Positions 31,961 to 39,977 of a stretch of DNA of 64,000 nt are shown one piece after another. Below the pieces are notes generated by a model. The model had not been told where the DNA came from, searched no databases, and was given only the letters and a program-made list of their open reading frames with translations. The number at the start of each line of letters is the position of its first letter. Position 1 is the first letter of the stretch. Made by a program: the position numbers and the translations under genes. Location: contig NZ_JBITLV010000002.1 in assembly GCF_044465595.1 (NCBI RefSeq), forward strand, positions 558,001 to 622,000, in the 5' to 3' direction. Origin of the DNA: Spongisporangium articulatum (lineage in GTDB: Bacteria; Actinomycetota; Actinomycetes; Actinomycetales; Kineosporiaceae).

Positions 31961-33688
31961 ATGCCAACTGTCGCCGAGACCATCGTCAGTTCGCTCGTGC
32001 GGCTGGGGGTGAAGACCGTCTGGGGCGTCGTGGGAGACGCGCTGAACCCGATCACCGACGCGATCCGCACCACCGAGGGCATCGACTGGATCGGCGTGCG
32101 GCACGAGGAGGCCGGTGCGTTCGCGGCCGGCGCCCAGGCGCAGCTGTCCGGGACGCTCGGGGTCTGCATGGGCACCGTCGGGCCGGGGTCCGTCCACCTG
32201 TTGAACGGGCTGTACGACGCGAAGAAGTCGCACGCGCCGGTGCTGGCGATCTGCGGCCAGGTGCCCAGCGCCGAAATGCATTCCGAGTACTTCCAGGAGG
32301 TCGACAACGACCTGCTGTTCGCCGACGTGGCCACGTTCCGGGCCACGGTGACCAGTGGTGCACAGATGCCGCGGCTGCTGGAACAGGCCGTCAACGCGGC
32401 GTTCTCACGGCCCGGGGTCGCCGTGCTGACCGTGCCCGGCGACCTGGGGGAGCAGGAGGTGAGCGCCGCGCACGAGCCGCGCTTCGTCGTCCGGCAGCCG
32501 GTCCTGCACCCCGACCCGCGGTCCCTCGACGAGGCGGCCCGGTTGATCGACGAGGCGTCTCGCGTGACGATCCTGGCCGGCATCGGGGCGGCCGGGGCGC
32601 GCGCGGAGCTGCTCGACCTGGCGGGCCGCCTGAAGGCGCCCATGGTGCTCACCCTGAAGGCGAAAGCCGTTCTGGAGGAGGACAACCCGTTCGAGATCGG
32701 GCAGAGCGGGCTGATCGGCAATCCGGCGACGAAGACCGCGTTCGACGGGGCTGACCTGCTGCTCATGGTCGGCACCGACTTCCCGTACCCGGAGTGGCTT
32801 CCGCAGGGCACGCCCACGGTGCAGCTGGACCGCCGGGCGGCCCACATCGGACGCCGGACGCCGGTCGACGTCGGCCTGGTCGCCGATGCGGGGGTCGGGT
32901 TGCGCGCCCTGCTCCGCCAGGTGGTGGCCAAGGACGACGGGAGCCACCTGGACAAGGCCCGCTCCGAGTACCAGACCTGGCGGGACCGGCAGCTCGGCCT
33001 GGTCGGGGACGGCGCCGACCAGCAGCCCAGCCTGACCAGCCGGGTGATCGCGAAGGTCCGGGGTGTGGGCGAGAACCCGCGCGACCTGATCCGGCCCGAA
33101 CGGCTCGCGGCGCTCGTGGACGCGGCGGCCGCCGACGACGCGGTGTTCACGGCCGACACCGGGATGGCCACGGTGTGGCTGTCGCGGTTCGTGCGGATGC
33201 GTGGGAGTCGTCGGCTGGTGGGCTCTTTCAACCTCGGGTCGATGGCCAACGCGATGCCCCAGGCGCTCGGCGCCGCCGCGCTCGACCGAGGTCGACAGGT
33301 CGTCGCGTTCTGCGGCGACGGTGGTCTGACGATGCTGCTCGGCGACCTGATCACGGCCGTCGAGCAGCAGCTGCCGGTCAAGCTCGTCGTGTTCGACAAC
33401 GGCCGGCTCGGCATGGTCAAACTCGAGCAGGAGCAGGTCGGCCAGCCCGAGTTCGGCACCACCCTCCACAACCCCGACCTCGCCGGCGTGGCCCGGGCGA
33501 TCGGCCTGCAGGCCTGGCGGGTCGAGGACGACGACGCCCTGGCCGATGCCGTCGCCCAGGCCCTCGCGACGCCGGGGCCGGTGCTGCTCGACGTCGTCAC
33601 CAATCCCGACGAGGTAGCCCTCCCGCCCCACGCAACCCCCGATCAGGCCTGGGGTTTCGCCATCGCCAAGATCAAGGAGACGCTGTGA
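31961..33688 (+). CDS. poxB: Thiamine-pyrophosphate-dependent pyruvate oxidase/dehydrogenase
   Basis: 575-residue ThDP enzyme. The N-terminal Pyr domain has WGVVGDALNPITDAI and the catalytic Glu in RHEEAGAFAA. The FAD-binding middle domain includes TILAGIGAAGARAELLDLAG. The C-terminal PP domain has FCGDGGLTMLLGDLITAV and FDNGRLGMVK (the GDG...N metal-binding motif). PoxB-type enzymes oxidise pyruvate to acetate and CO2 and pass electrons to quinone; acetolactate-synthase-like alternatives are less likely given IGLQAWRVED at the end. GTGA overlap with the F420-dependent LLM gene indicates a joint transcript. Confidence 0.88.
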   Translation: MPTVAETIVSSLVRLGVKTVWGVVGDALNPITDAIRTTEGIDWIGVRHEEAGAFAAGAQAQLSGTLGVCMGTVGPGSVHLLNGLYDAKKSHAPVLAICGQVPSAEMHSEYFQEVDNDLLFADVATFRATVTSGAQMPRLLEQAVNAAFSRPGVAVLTVPGDLGEQEVSAAHEPRFVVRQPVLHPDPRSLDEAARLIDEASRVTILAGIGAAGARAELLDLAGRLKAPMVLTLKAKAVLEEDNPFEIGQSGLIGNPATKTAFDGADLLLMVGTDFPYPEWLPQGTPTVQLDRRAAHIGRRTPVDVGLVADAGVGLRALLRQVVAKDDGSHLDKARSEYQTWRDRQLGLVGDGADQQPSLTSRVIAKVRGVGENPRDLIRPERLAALVDAAAADDAVFTADTGMATVWLSRFVRMRGSRRLVGSFNLGSMANAMPQALGAAALDRGRQVVAFCGDGGLTMLLGDLITAVEQQLPVKLVVFDNGRLGMVKLEQEQVGQPEFGTTLHNPDLAGVARAIGLQAWRVEDDDALADAVAQALATPGPVLLDVVTNPDEVALPPHATPDQAWGFAIAKIKETL

Positions 33689-34659
33689 ACATCGGGTACA
33701 CCCTCATGTGCGAGCAGACCGGCCCCCGGGAGCTCGTGCGTTACGCGGCGCGGGCCGAGCAGGCGGGCTTCACCCTCTCGGTGATCAGCGACCACTTCAA
33801 CCCGTGGCTCGACGAGCAGGGACATTCGCCGAACGCCTGGACGGTGCTGGGCGCGGCCGCCCAGGCGACGGAGTCGATGGAGCTGATGACGTACGTGACC
33901 TGCCCGATCGGCCGCTACCACCCGGCGGTCGTGGCGCAGCAGGCCGCGACGCTCGGGCTGCTGTCCGAGGGGCGGTTCACGCTCGGGCTCGGCGCCGGCG
34001 AGAACCTGAACGAGCACGTCACCGGGCGCGGCTGGCCGCCGGTCAACGAGCGGCACGAACTCTTCGGCGAGGCGCTCGACATCATCGATGCGCTCTTCGA
34101 CGGCGACTACGTCAACTACGTCGGGCACCACTACCGGGTCGACTCGGCCAAGCTGTGGGACGTCCCGGACCGCCGCGTGCCGATCGCCGTCGCGGTCAGC
34201 GGCGAGCAGTCGGTCGACCGGCTGGCGGGCAAGGCCGACGCCATGATCGCCGTCGAGCCGCTCGGCGACCTGGTGCCGCAGTTCCACCGGCAGGCGCGGG
34301 GCGGCTCCAAGGCGCGGGTGATCGGGCAGTTGCCGATCTCCTGGGACTCCGACGCCGAGGCAGCGATTCAGCGCGCTCACGAACAGTTCCGGTGGTTCGC
34401 GGGCGGCTGGAAGGTGAACGCCGAACTGCCCGGTCCGGCGGGCTTCGCAGCCGCCAGCCAGTTCGTGCGCCCGGACGACGTCGCGGAGCAGATCCCGTGC
34501 GGGGACGACGTCGGCGCGGTCGTCGAGGCGCTGAAGCCGTTCGCCGAGGCCGGGTTCACCGACGTGGCGCTGGTCCAGATCGGCGGCGACCGGCAGGACT
34601 CGTTCCTCGACGTGGCCGAGAAGGAACTGCTGCCCGAGCTGCGTTCCCGGCTCGGCTGA
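33685..34659 (+). CDS. LLM-class F420-dependent oxidoreductase (TIGR03557 type)
   Basis: 324-residue TIM-barrel enzyme of the bacterial-luciferase-like class that uses coenzyme F420. Motifs include SDHFNPWLDEQGHSPNAW, TYVTCPIGRYHPAVVAQQAA, LGLGAGENLNEHVTGRGWPP and RRVPIAVAVSGEQSVDRLAG, the pattern of the glucose-6-phosphate-dehydrogenase-related TIGR03557 group. The substrate is unknown. It overlaps poxB by 4 nt. A PPOX/F420 protein (24612-25043) and an F420:NADP-reductase-like gene nearby make F420 use by this organism likely. Confidence 0.88.
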   Translation: MNIGYTLMCEQTGPRELVRYAARAEQAGFTLSVISDHFNPWLDEQGHSPNAWTVLGAAAQATESMELMTYVTCPIGRYHPAVVAQQAATLGLLSEGRFTLGLGAGENLNEHVTGRGWPPVNERHELFGEALDIIDALFDGDYVNYVGHHYRVDSAKLWDVPDRRVPIAVAVSGEQSVDRLAGKADAMIAVEPLGDLVPQFHRQARGGSKARVIGQLPISWDSDAEAAIQRAHEQFRWFAGGWKVNAELPGPAGFAAASQFVRPDDVAEQIPCGDDVGAVVEALKPFAEAGFTDVALVQIGGDRQDSFLDVAEKELLPELRSRLG

Positions 34660-34663
34660 GACC

Positions 34664-35329
34664 TCAGCGGGTCGCGGCCTCCACGAGCCCCTTGATGGCG
34701 TCGGGCCCGGCCGGTTCGCCGGCCGGGTCGCCGTAGGTCCCGTACCCGCCGCCGTAGGCCGGGGTGTCGGGCTGGGTACGCCAGCTCTCGGAGAGCGGGC
34801 CGACATCCACGGTGTCGTATCCGATCCGGTCGAGGAAGGCGCTGACGACCGCCTTCGCCTCGTCGGGCCCGGCGATCGCCAGGGCCGAGCGGTCGGGGCT
34901 GCCCGCCGGGCGGGGCAGCGAGCGCAGGTGCTGGAACCAGATGTTGTTGAAGCCCTTCACCACGTGCGCGTCGGCGAAGTGTCGCTGCACCAGCTCGCTG
35001 CTGGTCGCCGAACCGTCCTCCAGCTCGGCGAAGACCCCGTCGCGCTGCGGGTAGTAGTTGCCGGTGTCCACGACGACCTTCCCGGCCAGCGGCTCGGGCG
35101 CGATCTGCGCAGAGGCCTTGAACGGGACGGACAGGACGACGATCTCCCCGGCCTCCGCCGCCTCCGCCGAGGTTCCGGCGCGCGCCTGCGGACCGAGCTG
35201 TGCGACGAGGTCCGTGAGGGTCTCGGGCCCGCGCGAGTTGCTCACCACCACGTCGTACCCCGCCGCCACGGCCAGAGCCGCCACGGTGCCGCCGATTTTC
35301 CCGCTGCCGATGAAGCCGATCGTCGTCAT
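34664..35329 (-). CDS. NADP-dependent reductase of the F420:NADP oxidoreductase (FNO/NpdG-like) family
   Basis: 221 residues. The Rossmann motif IGFIGSGKIGGTVAALAV is followed by VVVSNSRGPETL, whose Ser/Arg after the second strand is typical for NADP binding. Later segments are VVLSVPFKA, KVVVDTGNYYPQRDG and VKGFNNIWF, the usual NADP-reductase/FNO pattern. It may reduce F420 or another acceptor with NADPH; sequence alone does not decide. ATG 35329 has a -10-like TTGGCT 6 nt upstream. It is convergent with the LLM gene, which fits F420 recycling (inference). Confidence 0.8.
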   Translation of the reverse strand: MTTIGFIGSGKIGGTVAALAVAAGYDVVVSNSRGPETLTDLVAQLGPQARAGTSAEAAEAGEIVVLSVPFKASAQIAPEPLAGKVVVDTGNYYPQRDGVFAELEDGSATSSELVQRHFADAHVVKGFNNIWFQHLRSLPRPAGSPDRSALAIAGPDEAKAVVSAFLDRIGYDTVDVGPLSESWRTQPDTPAYGGGYGTYGDPAGEPAGPDAIKGLVEAATR

Positions 35330-35335
35330 GCGGGG

Positions 35336-35341
35336 AGCCAA
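35336..35341 (-). promoter_or_regulatory. -10-like TTGGCT 6 nt before ATG 35329
   Basis: Minus-strand TTGGCT, spacer CCCCGC, ATG; identical hexamer and spacing to the site before ATG 25043. Confidence 0.35.
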
Positions 35342-35377
35342 CTCCGGTTCCGGGTGTGGCATTCCGGCTGCGAGGCG

Positions 35378-35965
35378 TCAGTCGGCCGCCAGCGTGCGGA
35401 CCAGTACCGCCGCGGCGGCGACGCCCAGCACCGACCAGCCGGCCGCGCTCGTCGTCCAGTCGCCGTAGGCCCCACCGAAGGCGTACGGGAAGACGGGCAG
35501 CTGCCGTTCGAAGGGGCGCACCAGCGCCCACGCGGTCGCGAGCGGGACGACGGTCAGCGCCCACCGCTGGCCGGGGGTCGCCTCACCGCGGGCTCGGCAC
35601 CAGGTCACCCAGGCCACGCTCGCCAGCGCCGCCGCCAAGCCCTGCAGCAGGACCGTCCACGGATGCCCGTACAGCGCGTCGCGCGCTAACCAGGTTCCCG
35701 CCGACCAGGCGCTGAGCAGCACGAGAACGCCGGTGGCCCGCGCGAGAGTGCGCCAGGCCAGGCCGCGCGGTGCGGGGTCGACGACGGCCGCGGCCGGTTC
35801 GTCGAGACACCAGCCGACGGCCCCGGCGAGCAGGCCGACCGCGACGCCCTGCAGCGGCCACAGCCTCCAGTGGTCGTAGCGCACCGCGAGCAGCAACGCG
35901 ACCACGAGCACGGCGGCGGCGGCCACGAGGGGCCACGGCACGGCCCGCCCGGCGTGCCGGAGCAC
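35378..35965 (-). CDS. Membrane protein at the end of the ECF/ABC operon
   Basis: 195 residues with about five hydrophobic helices, for example VPWPLVAAAAVLVVALLLAV, LQGVAVGLLAGAVGW, ATGVLVLLSAWSAGTWLA and a C-terminal VLGVAAAAVLVRTLAAD. No family recognised. GTG 35965 lies 7 nt after the stop of the ABC permease, so it is probably the last gene of the operon and an extra membrane part of the transporter or its immunity function. Its composition resembles that of its neighbours. Confidence 0.7.
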   Translation of the reverse strand: MLRHAGRAVPWPLVAAAAVLVVALLLAVRYDHWRLWPLQGVAVGLLAGAVGWCLDEPAAAVVDPAPRGLAWRTLARATGVLVLLSAWSAGTWLARDALYGHPWTVLLQGLAAALASVAWVTWCRARGEATPGQRWALTVVPLATAWALVRPFERQLPVFPYAFGGAYGDWTTSAAGWSVLGVAAAAVLVRTLAAD

Positions 35966-35972
35966 GAGAACG

Positions 35973-36872
35973 TCAGGCCGTCGGGGCGACGACGGGGTTG
36001 AAGGCGGCGTCGGGCAACCCGAGCGTCATGGTCAGGACCAACGCCACGATCGCCACCACGACGGTGCCGGCGATCGCGGCCCGCAGCCGGGAACGGTCCG
36101 CCTCGGGGTCGTGCCACACGGCCACCAGCACCCCTAGCACGCACAGCGCCAGCAGGTACGCGATCCACGCCTGGGGCGAGCCCGGTAGCGCGATCCAGTG
36201 CCCCTCGCCGGTGTTCCAGCCCAGCGGGCCGTACCAGTTCGTCCACGGCCACGCCGCCTGCCACCGCCAGGTGGCCCGGAAGTTGCCCTGCAGGAGGATC
36301 GTCACCAGAACCAGCAGGACCACCGAGAGGGCCGTGATGCCGCGCTGCGGAAGCCATCTCGCGATCACCAGCCCGAGGACCGGGCCGCCCACCGCGGGCA
36401 CGACGCCCTGGGCGAACATGGCCGCGTAGACGAAACCGGTATCGATCGGGCCGAACGGCACCGTGTAGTCGGCCGGGGGATCGGTGTGGAAGTTGACCAG
36501 CGCCGCGACGAACCACGCCAGGGCCACGGCCAGCGGGACGACGACCGCCGCCGCCAGCGCGAGAGTGCGGGTGCGTTCGGGGACGGCTACCGAGCCGGCC
36601 GCCTCCGCGGCCCGGTCGGAACGTCGGGTCAGCCCGGCCGTCACGATCAGGCCGAAGACCCCGAGCAGAGCCGCCACGGCGACCATGTCCAGGGCGGACG
36701 ACGGTCCGTTGCCGCCGGGGTAGGAGGCGCCCCGGTCGACGAAGCCGGACACCGTGAGCGCCACGACGAGCGCGGTTCCGGCCCAGAACAGCTTCGAACG
36801 CAGGTAGTTGCGGATCTCCTGGCGGGCCAGGACGCCGAGGACCGGCGGGGCGGTCGAGGTGGCGGTGCTCAT
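35973..36872 (-). CDS. ABC-2 type permease
   Basis: 299 residues. The short N-terminus LARQEIRNYLRSKLFWAGTA leads into about six membrane helices, including VVALTVSGFV, MVAVAALLGVFGLIVTAGL, ALSVVLLVLVTILL and VVVAIVALVLTMTLGL. The pattern fits membrane components of lipid- or peptide-exporting ABC-2 systems. ATG 36872 overlaps the ATPase stop by 4 nt. Works with the ATPase encoded directly upstream in transcript order. Confidence 0.82.
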   Translation of the reverse strand: MSTATSTAPPVLGVLARQEIRNYLRSKLFWAGTALVVALTVSGFVDRGASYPGGNGPSSALDMVAVAALLGVFGLIVTAGLTRRSDRAAEAAGSVAVPERTRTLALAAAVVVPLAVALAWFVAALVNFHTDPPADYTVPFGPIDTGFVYAAMFAQGVVPAVGGPVLGLVIARWLPQRGITALSVVLLVLVTILLQGNFRATWRWQAAWPWTNWYGPLGWNTGEGHWIALPGSPQAWIAYLLALCVLGVLVAVWHDPEADRSRLRAAIAGTVVVAIVALVLTMTLGLPDAAFNPVVAPTA

Positions 36873-37723
36873 CGCAGGACTCCTTCTTCGGTCACGCTTC
36901 TCAGTAACAGGTAGGCGTCTTCCACGGTGGGGTCGACGGGGGAGGACTCGGGGCCGGGGCGGCCCCCGACGGAGCGGATCAGCCCGGTCCCGGTCTTCCA
37001 GGTCTGCACGGCGCCCGGGCTGGCGGACGGTCCCTGGTGCACCCGGCCGGCGGCGGTGTCCAGGAGTGCGGCGACGGTGCCGTCGAACCGCACGCGCCCG
37101 GCGTCCAGCACGACGACCCGGTCGCAGAGGGCGGCCACGTCCTCGGTCTGGTGCGTCGAGATCAGCACCGTGCCGGGCAACCCGGAGAGGATGCCGCGCA
37201 GCGCGGCCCGTTGCTCGGGGTCGAGCCCGGTGGTCGGCTCGTCCAGGATCAGCAGGTCGGGCTCCCCGAGCAGGGCCTGCGCGATGGCCAGCCGGCGGCG
37301 CTGCCCGCCCGAGAGGGCCTTGACCTTCACGGTGGCCCGCTCGGCCAGGTCGACCAGCCCGAGCACCCGCCGGACCTCCGCGTGCCGGGCCGCGGTCTCG
37401 CGCCACTCCTTGAGGACGGCGATGTAGTCGAGGAAGCCGAAGGCGGTCATCCCGCGCGGGAACACGACCTCCTGTGGCAGGTAGCCGATCCGGCGCCGGG
37501 CCTCGGTGCGTTCGGCGTGCGAGCCGGTGACGTCGTACCCGCTGACCGTGATGCGCCCCGAGCTGGGCGCGAGCGCGCTCGACAGTAGGCGCAACATGGT
37601 GGTCTTCCCGGCACCGTTCGGCCCGAGCAGCCCGACCACCCCGGCCTCCAGCGTCAGCGTGGTGGGAGCCAACGCGACGGTGCGCCCGTACTGCTTCGAG
37701 ACGTCGTGCAGGGTGGCGGTCAT
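36869..37723 (-). CDS. ABC transporter ATP-binding protein
   Basis: 284 residues with Walker A GPNGAGKT, signature LSGGQRRRLAIAQ, Walker B LLILDEPTTGLD and the switch His in LISTHQTEDV. The C-terminal stretch beyond about 215 is an extension of unknown role. It lies between the membrane-anchored anti-sigma protein and the permease with 4-nt overlaps on both sides. It supplies energy for the exporter encoded by the same operon. Confidence 0.92.
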   Translation of the reverse strand: MTATLHDVSKQYGRTVALAPTTLTLEAGVVGLLGPNGAGKTTMLRLLSSALAPSSGRITVSGYDVTGSHAERTEARRRIGYLPQEVVFPRGMTAFGFLDYIAVLKEWRETAARHAEVRRVLGLVDLAERATVKVKALSGGQRRRLAIAQALLGEPDLLILDEPTTGLDPEQRAALRGILSGLPGTVLISTHQTEDVAALCDRVVVLDAGRVRFDGTVAALLDTAAGRVHQGPSASPGAVQTWKTGTGLIRSVGGRPGPESSPVDPTVEDAYLLLRSVTEEGVLR

Positions 37724-38538
37724 CGGGCGACTCCCCGGGAGTGCTGGACGGTGCTGGTGCGGACGAGTACGGCGCCGAGAACGCCCAGTACACAGGCGAA
37801 GCCGAGCTGACCGGCGCCGGTGGTGACGTCGTCGATCGTGCGCGTCCCGGCGGCCACCGCGGTCGCGGCGATCCAGCCGAGGGCCACCAGCCCGCTGGCC
37901 AGCCAGGGCCGTAGCCAGGTCAGCAGGATCAGCGCCGTCACGGTGAGCGCCAGCCCCGGCAGCAGCCAGGTGGCGAAGTAGCCGTGGAGGACCGGGACGG
38001 CGAGGGTCACCGCGACGGTCAGCGGGACGGCCGCCACCAGGGCGGCCGTGGTGCGCAGCAGGGCCAGGCGCAGCTTCGAGAAGGGCGACACCTCGGTGAC
38101 CTCGCGGAACGGGTCGGTCGCGTCGTACGCGGCCACCACCGCCAGTACCGGCACGAGCGGGGCCAGCGCCAGGAACAACGTCCGGGGGCCGCCGGGCACG
38201 TCGATCCGCGCCAGACCGGTCACGATCGCGCACACCACCGCGGCGCCGACCGCGACCGACCAGGACAGCAGCAGGTCGCGGGACGTGGCCAGCACCACCA
38301 GGTCAGGTTCGGGGGCCCCGAGCCGGCGCAACCCCCGCAGCACGAGAGGCAGGCGCGGCCGGGTGATCTCCGCGTGCACCGCCGTCCACAACGGCTCGAC
38401 CGTCGCGACCAGCTCGCGGGCGCCCGAACGGCAGTCCGGGCACGAGGTCGCGTGGGTCTCGACCGCCGCCTCCGCGGCCGGGTCCAACCGCCCGGCCGCG
38501 TAGGCCCGCCACGTCGGTCCGTCGACATGCCAGCTCAT
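37720..38538 (-). CDS. Membrane-bound zinc-finger anti-sigma factor-like protein
   Basis: 272 residues. The N-terminal 45 residues form a ZAS-type anti-sigma domain with H29, C33 and C36 in ETHATSCPDCRSG (HxxxCxxC). After an ECF-facing linker the protein has about six hydrophobic helices in three pairs: LLLSWSVAVGAAVVCAIVTG, TLFLALAPLVPVLAVVAAY, TAALVAAVPLTVAVTLAVPV and further. It lies directly downstream of the ECF sigma gene with a 4-nt overlap. It should hold the sigma factor at the membrane until a signal arrives; six or more helices are more than the usual single helix. Confidence 0.85.
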   Translation of the reverse strand: MSWHVDGPTWRAYAAGRLDPAAEAAVETHATSCPDCRSGARELVATVEPLWTAVHAEITRPRLPLVLRGLRRLGAPEPDLVVLATSRDLLLSWSVAVGAAVVCAIVTGLARIDVPGGPRTLFLALAPLVPVLAVVAAYDATDPFREVTEVSPFSKLRLALLRTTAALVAAVPLTVAVTLAVPVLHGYFATWLLPGLALTVTALILLTWLRPWLASGLVALGWIAATAVAAGTRTIDDVTTGAGQLGFACVLGVLGAVLVRTSTVQHSRGVAR

Positions 38539-39089
38539 GCGATCCCCTCCATCAGCTGCCTGCGCATCTGCGCCTTCGCGAGCCGCACCCGGCTCTTCAC
38601 CGTCCCCTGCGGCACGCCCAGCAGTCGGGCGGCCTCCTTCGTCGACAGCCCGTCGAGCACGGTCGCCTGGAGGGCCTGGCGCAGCTCGGGGGACAGCCGG
38701 TCGAGGGCCGAGCCCACGTCGCCGTGCTCGACGGCCAACAGCAGCTCGTCCTCCGCGCTGCGCAAGGCCGGCGACAGGGCCGCCACCACCTGCTGGGCGA
38801 CCGGAGCCGGCGCCTGCCGGACCCGCAGCCGCGACACCAGCTGCCGGACGGCGATGCCCCAGAGCCAGGCCCCGACGTCCCCGTCCCCGCGATAGCTGCG
38901 CGCCGTGCGCCAGACGGCGACGAACGTGTCCTGCAACGCGGAGGCGGCCAGCTCCTCGTCGGGCGTGCGGCGGCGCAGGCGGAGCAGGAGCCAGGCGGAG
39001 TGCCGCTCGAGCAGCTCCCGCAGGGCGCGCTCGTCCCCGGCCGCGACCTGCCTCAGCAGGTCGACGTCACTCGGCTGGTTCCGCTCCAC
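38535..39089 (-). CDS. ECF RNA polymerase sigma factor
   Basis: 184-residue sigma factor. Region 2 has RHSAWLLLRLRRRTPDEE and ALQDTFVAVWRTA, followed by VGAWLWGIAVRQLVSRLR. Region 4 has LSPELRQALQATVLDGLSTK and GVPQGTVKSRVRLAKAQMR. It is the first gene of a five-gene operon (sigma, anti-sigma, ABC ATPase, permease, membrane protein) with overlapping stops and starts. It probably activates its own operon. The GTG start follows no strong ribosome-binding site. Confidence 0.92.
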   Translation of the reverse strand: MERNQPSDVDLLRQVAAGDERALRELLERHSAWLLLRLRRRTPDEELAASALQDTFVAVWRTARSYRGDGDVGAWLWGIAVRQLVSRLRVRQAPAPVAQQVVAALSPALRSAEDELLLAVEHGDVGSALDRLSPELRQALQATVLDGLSTKEAARLLGVPQGTVKSRVRLAKAQMRRQLMEGIA

Positions 39090-39159
39090 GACCTGACTGT
39101 CGCGGACCGGACGCCGATCGGATCACCGTTCGGCCGAGAATCTCGACCCGGCACCGGCA

Positions 39160-39230
39160 CAAGATCATCAACATTTCGTCATTCCGCCGGGTGAGAGCCG
39201 GCAGATCGACGCCATTCCGGTGATCTTGGT
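39160..39230. repeat. Degenerate long palindrome sharing a 13-mer with 16924-16998
   Basis: CAAGATCA (39160-39167) pairs with TGATCTTG (39221-39228), and weaker pairing continues inward to GCCGG/CCGGC around a short loop. The right end CGGTGATCTTGGT (39218-39230) is the exact complement of ACCAAGATCACCG at 16925-16937. The position is intergenic between the sigma gene and the 39294 gene, so both copies may belong to one repeat family. Confidence 0.55.
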
Positions 39231-39268
39231 GAAGGGACGGCCCGGGTCGCCGAACGCGGAGATCTCAC

Positions 39269-39274
39269 TACCGT
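39269..39274 (+). promoter_or_regulatory. -10-like TACCGT with short leader
   Basis: TACCGT is followed about 13 nt after the expected start point by AGGAGG and then ATG 39294. This is a conventional short leader rather than a leaderless start. Confidence 0.4.
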
Positions 39275-39293
39275 GACCGAGCAGGAGGTCACC

Positions 39294-39464
39294 ATGAGCG
39301 AGCAACCCCTGGAGCGTTCTCAGCAGGCGATCGACGAGGCCAAGGCCGCGGCGGAGGCCTTGCCCAATCTGCCGGACGACGACCCGGACGTGCGACAGGA
39401 ACCGATGACGTCACCGGGGTCGACGCCCGAACCCGACAAGGACGAGGACCTCGACGGCGAGTAG
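39294..39464 (+). CDS. Small acidic protein of unknown function
   Basis: 56 residues, strongly acidic and hydrophilic, probably disordered. The N-terminus has one likely helix, ERSQQAIDEAKAAAEALP, followed by DDDPDVRQEP and a Pro/Asp/Glu tail. A good ribosome-binding site (AGGAGG, 39283-39288) precedes the ATG and a -10-like TACCGT lies upstream, so it is likely expressed. No family recognised. It is convergent with the GNAT gene. Confidence 0.65.
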   Translation: MSEQPLERSQQAIDEAKAAAEALPNLPDDDPDVRQEPMTSPGSTPEPDKDEDLDGE

Positions 39465-39491
39465 GCCTCCCCGATCTGCTCCACGTGCGGG

Positions 39492-39977
39492 TCAGTGGGA
39501 GGCCGCGACCGGCACCTGCGCGGGCTCGCCCCCGAGGGCCGGCAGCGACATGATGACCGAGCTCTCGGTGAACCCGAGCGCCCGGTAGAAGGCCCGGGCC
39601 GGTTCGTTCGTGAGCAGCACGTCGAGGGAGAGCGCCTGCCCCGGGAAGGCCTGGCGCAGCAGGTCGATGGCCCGCCGTCCGAGTCCCTCGCGGCGGTGCG
39701 CCCGGGACACGAACAGCTGGCGCCCGTAGACCCCGGTGTCGTCGAGCCGCCAGCTCGCGAAGGCGAGCGGTTCGCCGTCCCGCTCGAAGACTGCCAGCGA
39801 CACCGGCCCGCCCACGACCCCCACACCCGTCAGCCAGCCGCGCAGTCGTTCCCGGACCCACGGTTCCTCGTCGGCGCCACCGGCGTAACCCTGGTCCTCA
39901 CGCAGGTGCAGGTTCAGGGTCGTGAGCAGGTCGAGGTCGCCGGGCGTCGCCGGGCGGAGGGTGACAGGCCCGGTCAC
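39492..39977 (-). CDS. GNAT family acetyltransferase
   Basis: 161 residues with the GNAT fold: LRPATPGDLDLLTTLNLHL at the start, VSLAVFERDGEPLAFASWRL, then the acetyl-CoA loop RREGLGRRAIDLLRQ (the RxGxG/A form) and NEPARAFYRALGF (motif B). It transfers an acetyl group to an unknown amine. GTG 39977 overlaps the TetR stop by 4 nt, so the regulator and this enzyme form one unit. Confidence 0.85.
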   Translation of the reverse strand: MTGPVTLRPATPGDLDLLTTLNLHLREDQGYAGGADEEPWVRERLRGWLTGVGVVGGPVSLAVFERDGEPLAFASWRLDDTGVYGRQLFVSRAHRREGLGRRAIDLLRQAFPGQALSLDVLLTNEPARAFYRALGFTESSVIMSLPALGGEPAQVPVAASH

